DNA of 64,000 bases from Ferrimonas balearica DSM 9799 (GCF_000148645.1 NC_014541.1:3929139-3993138), one strand, 5' to 3'. Numbered from the stretch's first letter, positions 25,560 through 34,940 are shown. Numbers and translations are program-made. The notes: generated from the letters alone by a model not told the origin.

Positions 25560-28373
25560 ATGCGCACGCTGAAGATATACGACGATCTCGAGTCCTATCT
25601 GAAGACAATCCACCCCGATGTTACCGAGCTCATCTACGACTGCGATGACCCCATCCCGAGCTGGCAAGCGCTGGCCACCGCCTTCCCCAACGCCACCCAA
25701 ATCCGCTTCAGCGACATGGGCCACATCGGCATCACACGGCTGATCAACCACGACTTCTTCGACGCCTTCCCCCGCCTTCACGGCCTGTTTATCGGCAACA
25801 ACCGCCGTAGCCCCATCACCACCGACCTGAGCGACGTCAACCCGGCCCACCTCACCGAACTGCGCCAACTGGAACTGGGCCGCTGCCGCACCGGCGACTT
25901 CGACCTGTTCGGCAACCTGCCCAAACTGGAGAGCCTGACGGTACTGGCCGACGACAAGCAGGTGCACCTGCACACCGGCCCCGACTGTGTACTCACCAAG
26001 GTCTGCATGGCCTTTGGCCCGCGGGTTCGCGCCATCGACATCGACCTGGCCTCCAGCCCGGTGGTGGAGCTGGCCCTCGGTCACAACAACCGCCACTACC
26101 CGACGGAAGCCAAAAAGGTCGTCATTGATCGCCTGGCCCTGCCCAACCACCTCCATACGCTGCTGCTGAACCTCAATACCCAAACCCCGCTGCCGGCGCG
26201 CCTGCTGGGTGACAATCAGAAGCTGGACAAGCTGGAGATGCGCCTGGCCGTTCCCGGTTTTTCCGCCGATACCCTGAGCGACCTCAGCGAGGTGGGCAAA
26301 ATCCATTTCCTGATGGAGGGAAAAACCGCGCCCCTGTCTGCAGGCTTCTTTGCCGGCCTGCGCCAGGTGGATGAGCTGGAGATCCGCTTTGAGGACACCC
26401 CCATTGAGGGCCCTCTGCTGCCCGCCAACATGAGCCTCAGGCAGCTGACCTATTTCAATGCCTCTGGCCACCTGAGCGACACCGATGCCCTCGTCCTGCC
26501 GGACCTGGACGTGGCCTGCATGTTCGGTCTGAAAGCGGATCAGCTGGGCTGGCTGGCGCACAGCCCGATGCTGCAGCGACTGAGCCTGTACCTGGATAAA
26601 CACCCCCTGACCGACCTGCCGTCACTGCCCAACCTGAAGCACCTGGTGCTGCGGGGGACAGAGATGGCCCAGCTGCCCGCCACCGTGCGCAGCAACTCCA
26701 ACCTGGAGACGCTGGCGCTGCTGTGGTTCCGCATCAGTGAGTTGGGGGATCTCTCCGCAATGACCGGCCTCAAAGAGCTGTGGCTGTCGCCGGTGCAGGA
26801 TAAACAGTCCAACCTGCCACCGCTGGATGGCCTGACCCATCTGCCGCAGCTGGAGGAACTGCGCCTCGACATCGAGCTGAAGCGCTTTGACCCCGACTGG
26901 CTGAAGCTGGCCCCGGGCGCCCGTTTGATGGTGCGCGCTGAGCGCTTCGAAGCCCTGTTCGATATCCTGCGCGCCAGCCACCTCGACAACGCCACGGTGC
27001 ACCAGTACCTGGACCAGCTGATTGCGGTGCAGAAACCCGCCCAGCTGCCCGCCATGCCCGCCGATTTCCACCTGGTGATGATGGAGGCCAAGCACAACCG
27101 CTTTAAGGCTCAGCACAAAACCTGGCTGCGCAGCGTTGCACAAGACAGCGAGCAACAGCGTCCCTTTGGTGCCGACAGCGTGCTGTTTGTCTGTGGCCGC
27201 AGCGCCTTTAAGGCCAGTGAGCTGAAAGCCCAGGCCGAGACCATCGGTTTCACCCTGAGCAAAACCCTCAACGACAGTGTCACCCACGTGCTGGTGGGCA
27301 CCGCCCCCAAAGCGGTGGCGAAGCTCGACCCGGAGCGCCACGCCCTGATTGACGACACCACCCTGCAGCAGTGCTTCACCGCCGAAGCGCCCAAGTTCCT
27401 GCAGCAGGAGACCAGCAACGTTATGGCGGATTCGGTGATGGCGATGCTGAACTCACCAGACGAAGCCAGCCACAAGGTGGCGGCCCAGATGCTGGAGCAG
27501 GGTGGCGTCACCGAGCCGATGCTGATGCCGCTGTTCCTGATCCTCAAAACCACCGCCGACAACGAGCTGCGCAAGCAGATCAAGAACCTGCTGGCCGGTC
27601 ACGGCGACGATGCCTTCCAGCTGGCGGTGAACGACCGCATCCTGTTCCACACCTGCCGCGGCCCCGACCGCCTCGGCCGCGAGCAGAGCCAGGGCAGCAT
27701 GGTGAAGAAGCTGAAGGGCCAGCGCCGCAAGTGGGGCGATGCCCTCTGCAACGACTTTGCCAAAGCCTACTACGACCGCTTCGGTGAGGGCCTGATGTAC
27801 CTGATGATGCAGCGTGACACCTGCCCCCATCGCGAAGCGATCCTCGACACCCTGGTTGAGGGTGAGTGCCTGAACTGGCACCGTGGCGCCGGGTTTGGCC
27901 CGGTGCTGGAGCGCGCCGATGAGAAGCTCCGCACCGACCTGCACTGGCACCCGCAGTACTGCTTTAACCGCAACGCCGACCTGGGCAGTGCCGTCACCTA
28001 CATCCCCGAAGGGATGGCGCAGCGCCACGACATTCGCGAGCTGAACCTGAGTGTCTGCCTGCTCGACAGCCTGCCCAAAGGCAGCGCGCAGTTCACCGGC
28101 CTGCGTCGTCTCAACCTGAGCTTCAATGCGTTTGAGAAACTGCCCGCGTCACTGGCCAACTTTGCCGAGCTGGAGGAGCTGGACCTCTCCTACAACCACT
28201 TCAGCGCCTTCCCCGCCGTGCTGCTGAAGCTGAAAAACCTGAAGCGCCTCGACCTGCGCCGCGCCACCCGGGTGGACTACACCGAAGGGTACAACCGCCA
28301 CTACCGCAAACTGGCGGTACCGCAGGCGTTCCGCGATGCCCTGCCCCACTGTGAAATCCTTGAAGACGCCTGA
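25560..28373 (+). CDS. Large LRR-BRCT-LRR protein, paralogue 1
   Basis: A 937-aa protein without signal peptide or membrane helix, so cytoplasmic. Residues 1-500 contain irregular leucine-rich repeats (LPKLESLTVLAD, LPNLKHLVLRGTEMAQLP, MTGLKELWLSP). Residues 535-610 resemble a BRCT domain (SVLFVCGRSAFKASELK, then LNDSVTHVLVG). A helical HEAT-like stretch follows (about 620-680), and regular LRRs occupy 827-903 (LRRLNLSFNAFEKLP, LEELDLSYNHFSAFP). BRCT folds bind phosphopeptides or DNA ends, and LRRs bind proteins. The combination is unusual in bacteria. Start is the second ATG, eight bases after GGAG. A paralogue follows after 17 bases. Confidence 0.75.
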   Translation: MRTLKIYDDLESYLKTIHPDVTELIYDCDDPIPSWQALATAFPNATQIRFSDMGHIGITRLINHDFFDAFPRLHGLFIGNNRRSPITTDLSDVNPAHLTELRQLELGRCRTGDFDLFGNLPKLESLTVLADDKQVHLHTGPDCVLTKVCMAFGPRVRAIDIDLASSPVVELALGHNNRHYPTEAKKVVIDRLALPNHLHTLLLNLNTQTPLPARLLGDNQKLDKLEMRLAVPGFSADTLSDLSEVGKIHFLMEGKTAPLSAGFFAGLRQVDELEIRFEDTPIEGPLLPANMSLRQLTYFNASGHLSDTDALVLPDLDVACMFGLKADQLGWLAHSPMLQRLSLYLDKHPLTDLPSLPNLKHLVLRGTEMAQLPATVRSNSNLETLALLWFRISELGDLSAMTGLKELWLSPVQDKQSNLPPLDGLTHLPQLEELRLDIELKRFDPDWLKLAPGARLMVRAERFEALFDILRASHLDNATVHQYLDQLIAVQKPAQLPAMPADFHLVMMEAKHNRFKAQHKTWLRSVAQDSEQQRPFGADSVLFVCGRSAFKASELKAQAETIGFTLSKTLNDSVTHVLVGTAPKAVAKLDPERHALIDDTTLQQCFTAEAPKFLQQETSNVMADSVMAMLNSPDEASHKVAAQMLEQGGVTEPMLMPLFLILKTTADNELRKQIKNLLAGHGDDAFQLAVNDRILFHTCRGPDRLGREQSQGSMVKKLKGQRRKWGDALCNDFAKAYYDRFGEGLMYLMMQRDTCPHREAILDTLVEGECLNWHRGAGFGPVLERADEKLRTDLHWHPQYCFNRNADLGSAVTYIPEGMAQRHDIRELNLSVCLLDSLPKGSAQFTGLRRLNLSFNAFEKLPASLANFAELEELDLSYNHFSAFPAVLLKLKNLKRLDLRRATRVDYTEGYNRHYRKLAVPQAFRDALPHCEILEDA

Positions 28374-28390
28374 GCAACGGAATCCCCGCC

Positions 28391-31249
28391 ATGAGTTATG
28401 AAAGTCTGTGCCACTACGACCTGCCCCTGGATGGTGAAGTGATTGAGGACGCCGACATCCTCACTTACAAACTGAAGGACAATCACCCGGAATGGGCGGC
28501 ACTGGGCCACCGTTACCCCAACCTGACCCACTACTGCCTGTCCGACCGTGAAGACAGTGCCTGCCGGCCGCCGGAGCCGGAGATGTACAAGCACTTCCCC
28601 AAGCTGACCCACCTGTCGCTGGGGCAATTGCCGCTGACCAGCGATGACATCGACCCGGCCAGCATGGCGAAGATCACGTCCATCGACGGCGTCGTAGTGC
28701 GGGATGCGGACACCTTTGCCAAACTGACCGCCCTGCCCGCCCTGACCGAACTGAAGCTGCGCTTCCACGGCCACGAAGCCGACCTGTGCGCCGCCGAAGG
28801 CAGCCAGCTGAAAAGCCTCTCCATCGAGATCAGCGCCGCAGAGCGACTCAGCATCGACCTGACCCACGCCCGCCAGCTCCAGAAATGCCACCTCAGCGAC
28901 TTCAACTACTTCGGCCGCCGCGAAGGCGTCGACATGGCGCTGGGTCCGGTGCAGATGCCCCGCAGCATCAAAGAGTTTGACCTCACTACCGAGGGCAAAG
29001 TGGCGCTGTCCGGCCCCTTGCTTCAGGCGGGCACCAAAGCCGGGCAGATCCGCATGCAAAGCCGACAACTGACGCTGGCTCCCGGCGCTCTGGGCGAGGC
29101 CGCCCATATCGATCTGCTGCACCTCAACAGCCGAGACGGCAGCCCGATTCCGGACGACCTGTTGGACGGCATTGAGGCGATGGACTCCCTGTGGCTGTGG
29201 CTGCACGGCACCCGCGCCAACCTCACGGCGCTGATTGGCAACCGGCCGCAACTCCGGTCCCTCCACATGTACGAATGCAGTCTGGCGGAGTTCGTCGGGC
29301 CGGTCAGCCTGCCCGCGATGACCCGCGCTGAGTTTGATGGCACGCCCCTGTCCCAGCTCGGCTGGCTGACCGATTGCCCGAAGCTGTCCAAGCTGGTGCT
29401 GAACCGACCCGGCCCGCTGGGTGACGGCGCCCTGCTGGGCCGCATTACGACCCAGGAACTGGTGCTGAGTGACATCAAAGAGGCGGCACTGCCGCTGCCC
29501 CTGCGCCAGAACACCGACCTGGAGACGCTGCAGATCCGCCTGCCCGAGATGCCCACCCTGGGTGACCTCAGTGCCATGACCGGATTGCGCCACCTGCGCA
29601 TTGGCGGCAATGACCACAACGGCCGCAACTACGTGGTGCCCAACCTCGACGACGTCCTCACCCTCCCCAATCTGGAATCCGTCAGGCTCGACCTGCCGCA
29701 GGATCAGGAAGAGGCCACCGGCGCCGAAGCACTGGCCTGCCTGCCCCATCACGTCTTCTGTATGGTTGACCTGTTCAATCGCGGCAGCCGGGGGGAGCAG
29801 CTCTCCAAGCAGCTGAGCATCATCAAGAACGCCGAGCTCACCGAAGAGCAGAAACGCCGCTACTGGCGGGTGCTGCTGGACACCCCGAAGATCAAAGACC
29901 TGCCCACCGACGACGGCGTGCTCGACGCCCCGTTCCATATGGCGATGCTGGAGGGCAAGCACACCCCGCTGAAGTCCCTGGCCCACAACTGGCTGCAACG
30001 CACCAGCCAGGCCAGCATAAAAGCGCGTCCTCTGGACGAAACCGCGGTGCTGTTCATCTGCGGCAAGAGTGGCTTTAAGGCCGCCGAGCTGAAAGAGAAA
30101 GCGGCGGAGCTGGGCTTTACCCTCAGCAAAACCCTGAACGATAACGTCAGCCACGTGGTGCTGGGGGGCAACCCGAAAAACACCAGCGCCATCGACCCCA
30201 ACCAGCACCTGATCATCGACGACAGCGCCCTGAAGCAGTGGTTTGATGCCGCCCAACCCCGGTTCCTGCAGCAATCCGGCAGTGAAGGGATGGTGGAAAC
30301 CGTGCTGGAGATGCTGGCCTCGCCGGACCACAACAGCCACAAGGTGGCCGTCTCCATGCTGGAGCAGGGCGGCGTTACCGAGCCGATGCTGATGCCGCTG
30401 TTCCTGGCCCTGAAAACCACCAGCGACAAAGCGATGCGCAAAACCATCCAGGGCCTGCTGGCCGGGCTGGGCAGCGCCGACTTCCAGCTGGCGGTGAATG
30501 ACCGGGTCTACTTCGAGGACGACCTGCGCGGCGTTGACTGGGAGGGCCACCCCACCGGCGAAGGCCCGATGATGAAGAAGCTGAAAACCCTGCCCAAACG
30601 CTGGGATCGAGCGCTGGTGATCGACTTCGCCAAAGCCTACTTCGATCGCTACGGCGAGGGCCTGCTGTGGGTGCTGACCCAGAAAGAGGAGTGCCCCCAG
30701 CGTCGCGCCATCATCGACGGCCTGGTGGAGGGGGAAACCCTCAACTGGCACAAAGGCTGCGGCATGGCGCGGGTGCTGGAAGGCGCCGACGAGGAGCGCC
30801 TGGAGAACTGCCACCGCTCTCCGGACATCTACATGCAGCACTGCTTCGACCTCGGCAGCCCCAAAACCCGGTTGCCGGAAGCCCTGCCCCGGGACACCCG
30901 CATCACCGAACTGGCGATGCACAACTGCTATCTGGACAGCCTGCCGGCCAACATTGAGCACTACACCGACGTCACCCGGCTGAACCTGCGGTTCAACCAC
31001 ATCGAGACGCTGTCGCCCAAGCTGGCCAAACTCACCGAGCTGGAGGAGCTGGACCTCTCCTACAACCACTTCTATGAGTTCCCCAAGGTGCTGATGAAGC
31101 TGAAAAAGCTCAAGCGTCTCGACCTGCGCCGTGCCTCGCCGCCGCAATACCGCGGTGGCTACGACACCGACGAGGGTTATGAGCCCCTGCGCGCCCCCGA
31201 GGCCTTCCGCAAGGCGTTCCCACAGTGCGAGATCCTGGAAGATGAGTAA
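28391..31249 (+). CDS. Large LRR-BRCT-LRR protein, paralogue 2
   Basis: A 952-aa cytoplasmic protein with the same order as its upstream neighbour: irregular LRRs over residues 1-500, a BRCT-like domain about 550-620 (TAVLFICGKSGFKAAELK, LNDNVSHVVLGG), a HEAT-like stretch with the near-identical HKVAVSMLEQGGVTEPML, and C-terminal LRRs about 836-913 (LEELDLSYNHFYEFP). The central and C-terminal parts are much closer to paralogue 1 than the N-terminal LRRs, as expected if the N-terminus carries target specificity. The ribosome site is weak, so translation may be coupled to the upstream gene. Its last 8 bases overlap the next gene. Confidence 0.75.
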   Translation: MSYESLCHYDLPLDGEVIEDADILTYKLKDNHPEWAALGHRYPNLTHYCLSDREDSACRPPEPEMYKHFPKLTHLSLGQLPLTSDDIDPASMAKITSIDGVVVRDADTFAKLTALPALTELKLRFHGHEADLCAAEGSQLKSLSIEISAAERLSIDLTHARQLQKCHLSDFNYFGRREGVDMALGPVQMPRSIKEFDLTTEGKVALSGPLLQAGTKAGQIRMQSRQLTLAPGALGEAAHIDLLHLNSRDGSPIPDDLLDGIEAMDSLWLWLHGTRANLTALIGNRPQLRSLHMYECSLAEFVGPVSLPAMTRAEFDGTPLSQLGWLTDCPKLSKLVLNRPGPLGDGALLGRITTQELVLSDIKEAALPLPLRQNTDLETLQIRLPEMPTLGDLSAMTGLRHLRIGGNDHNGRNYVVPNLDDVLTLPNLESVRLDLPQDQEEATGAEALACLPHHVFCMVDLFNRGSRGEQLSKQLSIIKNAELTEEQKRRYWRVLLDTPKIKDLPTDDGVLDAPFHMAMLEGKHTPLKSLAHNWLQRTSQASIKARPLDETAVLFICGKSGFKAAELKEKAAELGFTLSKTLNDNVSHVVLGGNPKNTSAIDPNQHLIIDDSALKQWFDAAQPRFLQQSGSEGMVETVLEMLASPDHNSHKVAVSMLEQGGVTEPMLMPLFLALKTTSDKAMRKTIQGLLAGLGSADFQLAVNDRVYFEDDLRGVDWEGHPTGEGPMMKKLKTLPKRWDRALVIDFAKAYFDRYGEGLLWVLTQKEECPQRRAIIDGLVEGETLNWHKGCGMARVLEGADEERLENCHRSPDIYMQHCFDLGSPKTRLPEALPRDTRITELAMHNCYLDSLPANIEHYTDVTRLNLRFNHIETLSPKLAKLTELEELDLSYNHFYEFPKVLMKLKKLKRLDLRRASPPQYRGGYDTDEGYEPLRAPEAFRKAFPQCEILEDE

Positions 31250-32096
31250 CCCTGGCCACACCCTGAGCCGCGCCCTGAAAGGGGCGCTGCTGGTCAGCGT
31301 CCTGACCGGCCTCTCCGGCTGCAGCCTGCTGCCGCCCCGTCATGCCGACGAGGTGGTGGGGCTGCTGCGCCAGCTCGACCTTTGCCAGTACAGCGAGCCG
31401 GAGCGGGACGCCATGTTTGCCGCCGCCAAGGCAGGCAACAAGCTGCCGTTCCCGCTGGTGTACTGTGAAGGCGAGCGCAGCCCGGCGTTTCAGGCCCGCT
31501 GGCTGGCTGAGCGCGCCACGACTGAGCACCGGGTGCTGGGCGCCCACTTCGAACCTGATGGTTACGGCGCGGCGCTGGTGCAGGTTACCCTGCCGGGCTG
31601 GGGGGCGCTGTGTCAGCAGGTGGGGGTGGAGGACAACATCGCCTGCTCCCATCTGGTGCTCGGCGTCAACGCGCCCCATATGGATCCGGTGTCGCCGTCG
31701 GAACGCCTGCGTTTGCTGAGCCAGCAGGACCAGCTGGCCAAAATCGATGAGGTACCGCGGATGCAGGACACCTTCCTGATGCCGGTAAAACGCGCCGCCG
31801 ATGGCCGCCTCATCCCCAACTGGGTGACCGACGCCGGTGCCACCCGGGCCAACCGGGGTCTGGCCGATCAGCTTGGGGTGCCCATCGACATCAAAGAGGC
31901 GCGTCCCTACTCCCAACATCTGGAATTGTTGACTCAGGACGATCTGGCGCCACAATTCCGGGGGGTGTTCTACTTCACCACCCCGGAACACATAGACTAC
32001 GCCGCCCGGCCTGCACCGCCGTACTCGATACCGTTGCGCCGGGGCGTGCCCACCCGCGGATTCCGCGTCACGCTTTATCGGGCTTTGCCGAACTGA
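31242..32096 (+). CDS. Putative lipoprotein of unknown function
   Basis: A 284-aa protein starting with a signal peptide and lipobox (LTGLSGC, Cys27), so probably anchored in a membrane facing the periplasm. The rest is soluble with several Cys residues (CQYSEPE, YCEG, CQQVGVEDNIACSH). No family was recognised. The ATG overlaps the stop codon of paralogue 2 (ATGAGTAA), a sign of translational coupling, so the gene belongs to the LRR-BRCT operon although its compartment differs. Confidence 0.7.
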   Translation: MSNPGHTLSRALKGALLVSVLTGLSGCSLLPPRHADEVVGLLRQLDLCQYSEPERDAMFAAAKAGNKLPFPLVYCEGERSPAFQARWLAERATTEHRVLGAHFEPDGYGAALVQVTLPGWGALCQQVGVEDNIACSHLVLGVNAPHMDPVSPSERLRLLSQQDQLAKIDEVPRMQDTFLMPVKRAADGRLIPNWVTDAGATRANRGLADQLGVPIDIKEARPYSQHLELLTQDDLAPQFRGVFYFTTPEHIDYAARPAPPYSIPLRRGVPTRGFRVTLYRALPN

Positions 32097-32551
32097 TGAA
32101 ACAACCCACCACTGAACACGCCGGCCTGCGCCGTGCCACCAAGTCCGACCTGCCCGCCCTGCTGGCACTGGAACAGGCCTGCTTTGGCCACCACAGCTAC
32201 CCGGACTTCTTCTTCCGTCAGGCCCTCGACTGCTGGGGTGACCAGCTGTGGCTGGCCGAGCAGAATGGCGAGGTGCTGGGCTACCTGCTGATGGCACCCG
32301 GCCAGCAACAGGAGGGGTGGATTCTGGCGCTGGCCGTGGCCGAAGCCGCCCGGGGCCGTGGTCTGGCCCGGTCCCTGCTGAATCAGGCACTGAGCGAGGC
32401 CAAACGCTACGCCTGCCTCAAGCTCACCGTGGATCCCGCCAACACTGCGGCGCTGGCGCTGTACCAGAGCCTCGGCTTTGATACCGTGGATCAGGAACCG
32501 GACTATTTTGGCCCCGGTCAGGCCCGTCTGGTGCTGGCCTGGACGCCCTGA
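32096..32551 (+). CDS. GNAT-family N-acetyltransferase
   Basis: A 151-aa acetyltransferase of the GNAT fold. The acetyl-CoA pyrophosphate loop is visible as EAARGRGLARSLL (the R-x-x-G-x-G/A signature), with ALALYQSLGF near the end. The overall pattern resembles RimI-type N-terminal acetyltransferases, but no substrate can be assigned. Its ATG shares a base with the stop codon of the lipoprotein gene (TGATG), so it is the last gene of the LRR-BRCT operon. Confidence 0.85.
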   Translation: MKQPTTEHAGLRRATKSDLPALLALEQACFGHHSYPDFFFRQALDCWGDQLWLAEQNGEVLGYLLMAPGQQQEGWILALAVAEAARGRGLARSLLNQALSEAKRYACLKLTVDPANTAALALYQSLGFDTVDQEPDYFGPGQARLVLAWTP

Positions 32552-32570
32552 AGGGCGACTTCGGGACACA

Positions 32571-32599
32571 AAAAAGCGGGCCACTCGGCCCGTTTTTTT
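32571..32599 (+). terminator. Terminator of the LRR-BRCT operon
   Basis: CGGGCC / GGCCCG with an ACTC loop, flanked by an A-run and seven T. It ends the plus-strand operon just before REP-like array 2. Confidence 0.9.
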
Positions 32600-32647
32600 G
32601 ACGGTGTTTGCGCGCTCCACACCCCAACCCAAGCGGCGCAGCGCGGC

Positions 32648-32976
32648 CCGTAGCGTGGGCTTATAGCCCACGGAACTCACTCACCTCAACGCACCGAAAC
32701 CGTGGGCTCAAAGCCCACGCTACGAAGCCCCCGAACCCCACCCCAAGCGGCAAAACATGCCCTAAAGCGTGGCCTGTAGCGTGGGCTTACAGCCCACGGG
32801 CCTCATTCAATCAAGCGCACCTAAACCGTGGGTTCAAAACCCACGCTACGAAGCCCCCGAACCCCAATCCGAGCGGTGCAGCGCGCCCTGTAGCTTGGCC
32901 TGTAGCGTGGGCTTACAGCCCACGGGCCTCATTCAATCAAGCGCACCAAAACCGTGGGTTCAAAACCCACACTACG
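32648..32976. repeat. REP-like palindrome array 2, 126-bp period
   Basis: Three units start with GTAGCGTGGGCTTA at 32650, 32776 and 32902, an exact 126-base period. Each unit pairs a GTAG-headed palindrome with a second of opposite polarity (CCGTGGGTTCAAAACCCACG followed by CTAC), a head-on inverted pair. The array fills the gap between the convergent GNAT and LemA genes. The spacer sequence (AAGCCCCCGAACCCC) differs from arrays 1 and 3. Confidence 0.9.
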
Positions 32977-33035
32977 ACGCCCCCGAACCCCACCCCGAGT
33001 GGTAAAACGGCCATGCCGTAACGCCCACACAAAAC

Positions 33036-33064
33036 AAAAAAGCGGGCCGAATGGCCCGCTTTTT
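33036..33064 (-). terminator. Terminator of the lemA operon
   Basis: AGCGGGCC / GGCCCGCT with a GAAT loop, A-run on the left and T-run on the right. On the minus strand it follows the LemA stop codon by about 20 bases. Confidence 0.85.
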
Positions 33065-33084
33065 CCTGGTCGGCAATGCCCCGA

Positions 33085-33654
33085 TTACAGGTTCGGCTTG
33101 TACTCGAAACCGGACTGGGCCTGGCTGTCGGTAAAGGAGGCGATGCGGGTTTTGCGGCACAGCATCGCGTTCACCAGCGAGCCGGGGAACATCTGGATGG
33201 CGTTATTAAACTCTTCCACGTTGTGGTTGAAGATGCGGATGGCGGCGCCCACCTGCTCCTGCTGCTCGCTGATCTCCGCCATCACCTTCAGGTAGGTGTC
33301 GGAGGCTTTGAGGTCCGGGTAGGCTTCCACCGCCACTTTCAGGCCGTTCATCAGGGCCTGGGTGGACTGCTCCGCCTTGGCCAGCTTGCCCGCGTCGACG
33401 CCGTTATCCAGCTCCGCGATGGCACTGCGCAGGGCGGTCACCTCTTGCAGCACGGACGCTTCGTGCAGCTTGTAGTCCTCAACCATCTTCTCCACATGGG
33501 GGATGATCTGGTTCTTCTGGCGCTCCTGGGTCAGCACCGAGGCCCAGGCGCGGTCTACCGCGTTGTGCTTACCGATGATGCCGTTGTAGATCACGATGAT
33601 AAGAATGATCGCCAGCACCAGCGGGATCACAACAAAAAGCAGGGTCTCGTTCAT
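33085..33654 (-). CDS. LemA-family protein
   Basis: A 189-aa LemA protein: one N-terminal helix (LLFVVIPLVLAIILIIVIYN), then a long helical domain with the family pattern YNGIIGKHNAVDRAWASVL and AYPDLKASDTYLKVMAEI. LemA proteins are membrane-anchored helical bundles of unclear function, often beside membrane proteins of similar type. It is second in an operon, 26 bases after the DUF3137-like gene. Confidence 0.9.
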   Translation of the reverse strand: MNETLLFVVIPLVLAIILIIVIYNGIIGKHNAVDRAWASVLTQERQKNQIIPHVEKMVEDYKLHEASVLQEVTALRSAIAELDNGVDAGKLAKAEQSTQALMNGLKVAVEAYPDLKASDTYLKVMAEISEQQEQVGAAIRIFNHNVEEFNNAIQMFPGSLVNAMLCRKTRIASFTDSQAQSGFEYKPNL

Positions 33655-33680
33655 TACGATTGGTCCTTGTGGTTATCGGG

Positions 33681-34940
33681 TCAGGCGCTGGCCCGGAAAT
33701 TGTTATCGCTCAGTCGCATCAGGTTATGCAGCGTCTCCAGCAGGGCCTGCAACTTACCCAGCTCGGCGTGGCCGGCAATCTCTTCGGCAAACTCGATGGG
33801 GTTGTCCAGGTCGTACCGGCACTCCACCGACAGCAGGTCTTTGTCATCAAAGGCCACCACCATCTTGCGGGAACCGTTGATCTCCAGCACCGGACGCTTC
33901 ACGTTCTCACCCAGCGCGTTCAGGCTCTCCACAACCGCCGGAGAGAGCAGGCGGGCCGCCACCATCGGGTCTTCCACTTTCACTTTAAAGCGGCGGTTAA
34001 AGGCGTTGGAGGCGGTGCGGTAATCCTCGCCCTTGAAGCGCAGGCGGTTGTCACCGGCCAGGCTCAGGGAGCGGGCAAAAGGGAACGCCAGCAACAGGCC
34101 ATGACGGTAGTGGCTGATGCGACGGGTGCGGGTTTTGGTGTTGCCGTTGGAATCGGTGTAGGTTTCGGTGCGACGCTCAACGTAGTGGTAGTGGTACAGC
34201 TCGTAATCGAACTGGTGCACGTCGCCCTCGTGACGCCCCTTGTACAGCGCCTGCAACTCTTTGAGGTCATTGCCCCGGTTGAACTCGCGGAACTCCCGCA
34301 GCAGCTGGTCCATCCGGCCTTTGCTGTCGGCCACCTCCAGCCCGTTGTTGAGCAGGGCGTCCTTGAGGATGATGGTGTCAGACAACGGCTTGCGCCAGTT
34401 CTGGCGCTTGTGGAGCCACAGCCAGAGACTGACGGCGAGACCGAAGGCCACCACCATCACCAGCGGGTCCGGCACCACATTCAGGTAATGCACCATCGGC
34501 GCCACCACGCTGAACAGGGCGTTCCAGAACAGCTGGTGCCAGATCGGCAGCAGGGCGGGCAGCGCGCAGAGCAGGGTGATCACCCCGATGCGGATTTTGG
34601 GTTTGGCCAGCATCTTGGGCAGGGGCAGCCAGCGTTTCTGACGCTCCAGACGGCGGGCCAGGAAAAAGCCCAGCAGCGGCAGAATCCAGTAGCTCATGTT
34701 GCCGGCGACCAGGTCAAACACCCCCATATAGCCGTACAGCACGTTCGCCACCATCACAAAGACCGTCACCGCCATCAGCACGCCGAGCAGGCACCACCAG
34801 GGGCCATCACGGTAATCCAGCGGCCCCGGATGGTCTGCCACCGAGCGCACCACCTTCACCAGCGTCTCCTGGCTGTCCGCCGACTCTACGTCGGCCTTCA
34901 GCTGGGCGATGTTCTCTTTAACCTGCTTGTTGTGCCCCAT
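33681..34940 (-). CDS. DUF3137-like membrane protein, LemA partner
   Basis: A 419-aa protein with about four hydrophobic helices in residues 50-200 and a soluble C-terminal half that opens with a Tyr/His-rich stretch (FDYELYHYHYVERRTETYTD) and ends near the last residue. This layout and the position directly before lemA resemble the DUF3137 proteins that accompany LemA. The identification is by pattern and context only. The ATG at 34940 has AAGGA eight bases upstream, and a GTG eleven codons earlier is possible. Confidence 0.6.
   Translation of the reverse strand: MGHNKQVKENIAQLKADVESADSQETLVKVVRSVADHPGPLDYRDGPWWCLLGVLMAVTVFVMVANVLYGYMGVFDLVAGNMSYWILPLLGFFLARRLERQKRWLPLPKMLAKPKIRIGVITLLCALPALLPIWHQLFWNALFSVVAPMVHYLNVVPDPLVMVVAFGLAVSLWLWLHKRQNWRKPLSDTIILKDALLNNGLEVADSKGRMDQLLREFREFNRGNDLKELQALYKGRHEGDVHQFDYELYHYHYVERRTETYTDSNGNTKTRTRRISHYRHGLLLAFPFARSLSLAGDNRLRFKGEDYRTASNAFNRRFKVKVEDPMVAARLLSPAVVESLNALGENVKRPVLEINGSRKMVVAFDDKDLLSVECRYDLDNPIEFAEEIAGHAELGKLQALLETLHNLMRLSDNNFRASA

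Noticed and set aside
28301..31261. A 986-codon minus-strand open frame opposite paralogue 2
   Set aside because: It is the antisense of a well-supported LRR-BRCT gene with Leu-rich codons, and its translation has no recognisable domain.
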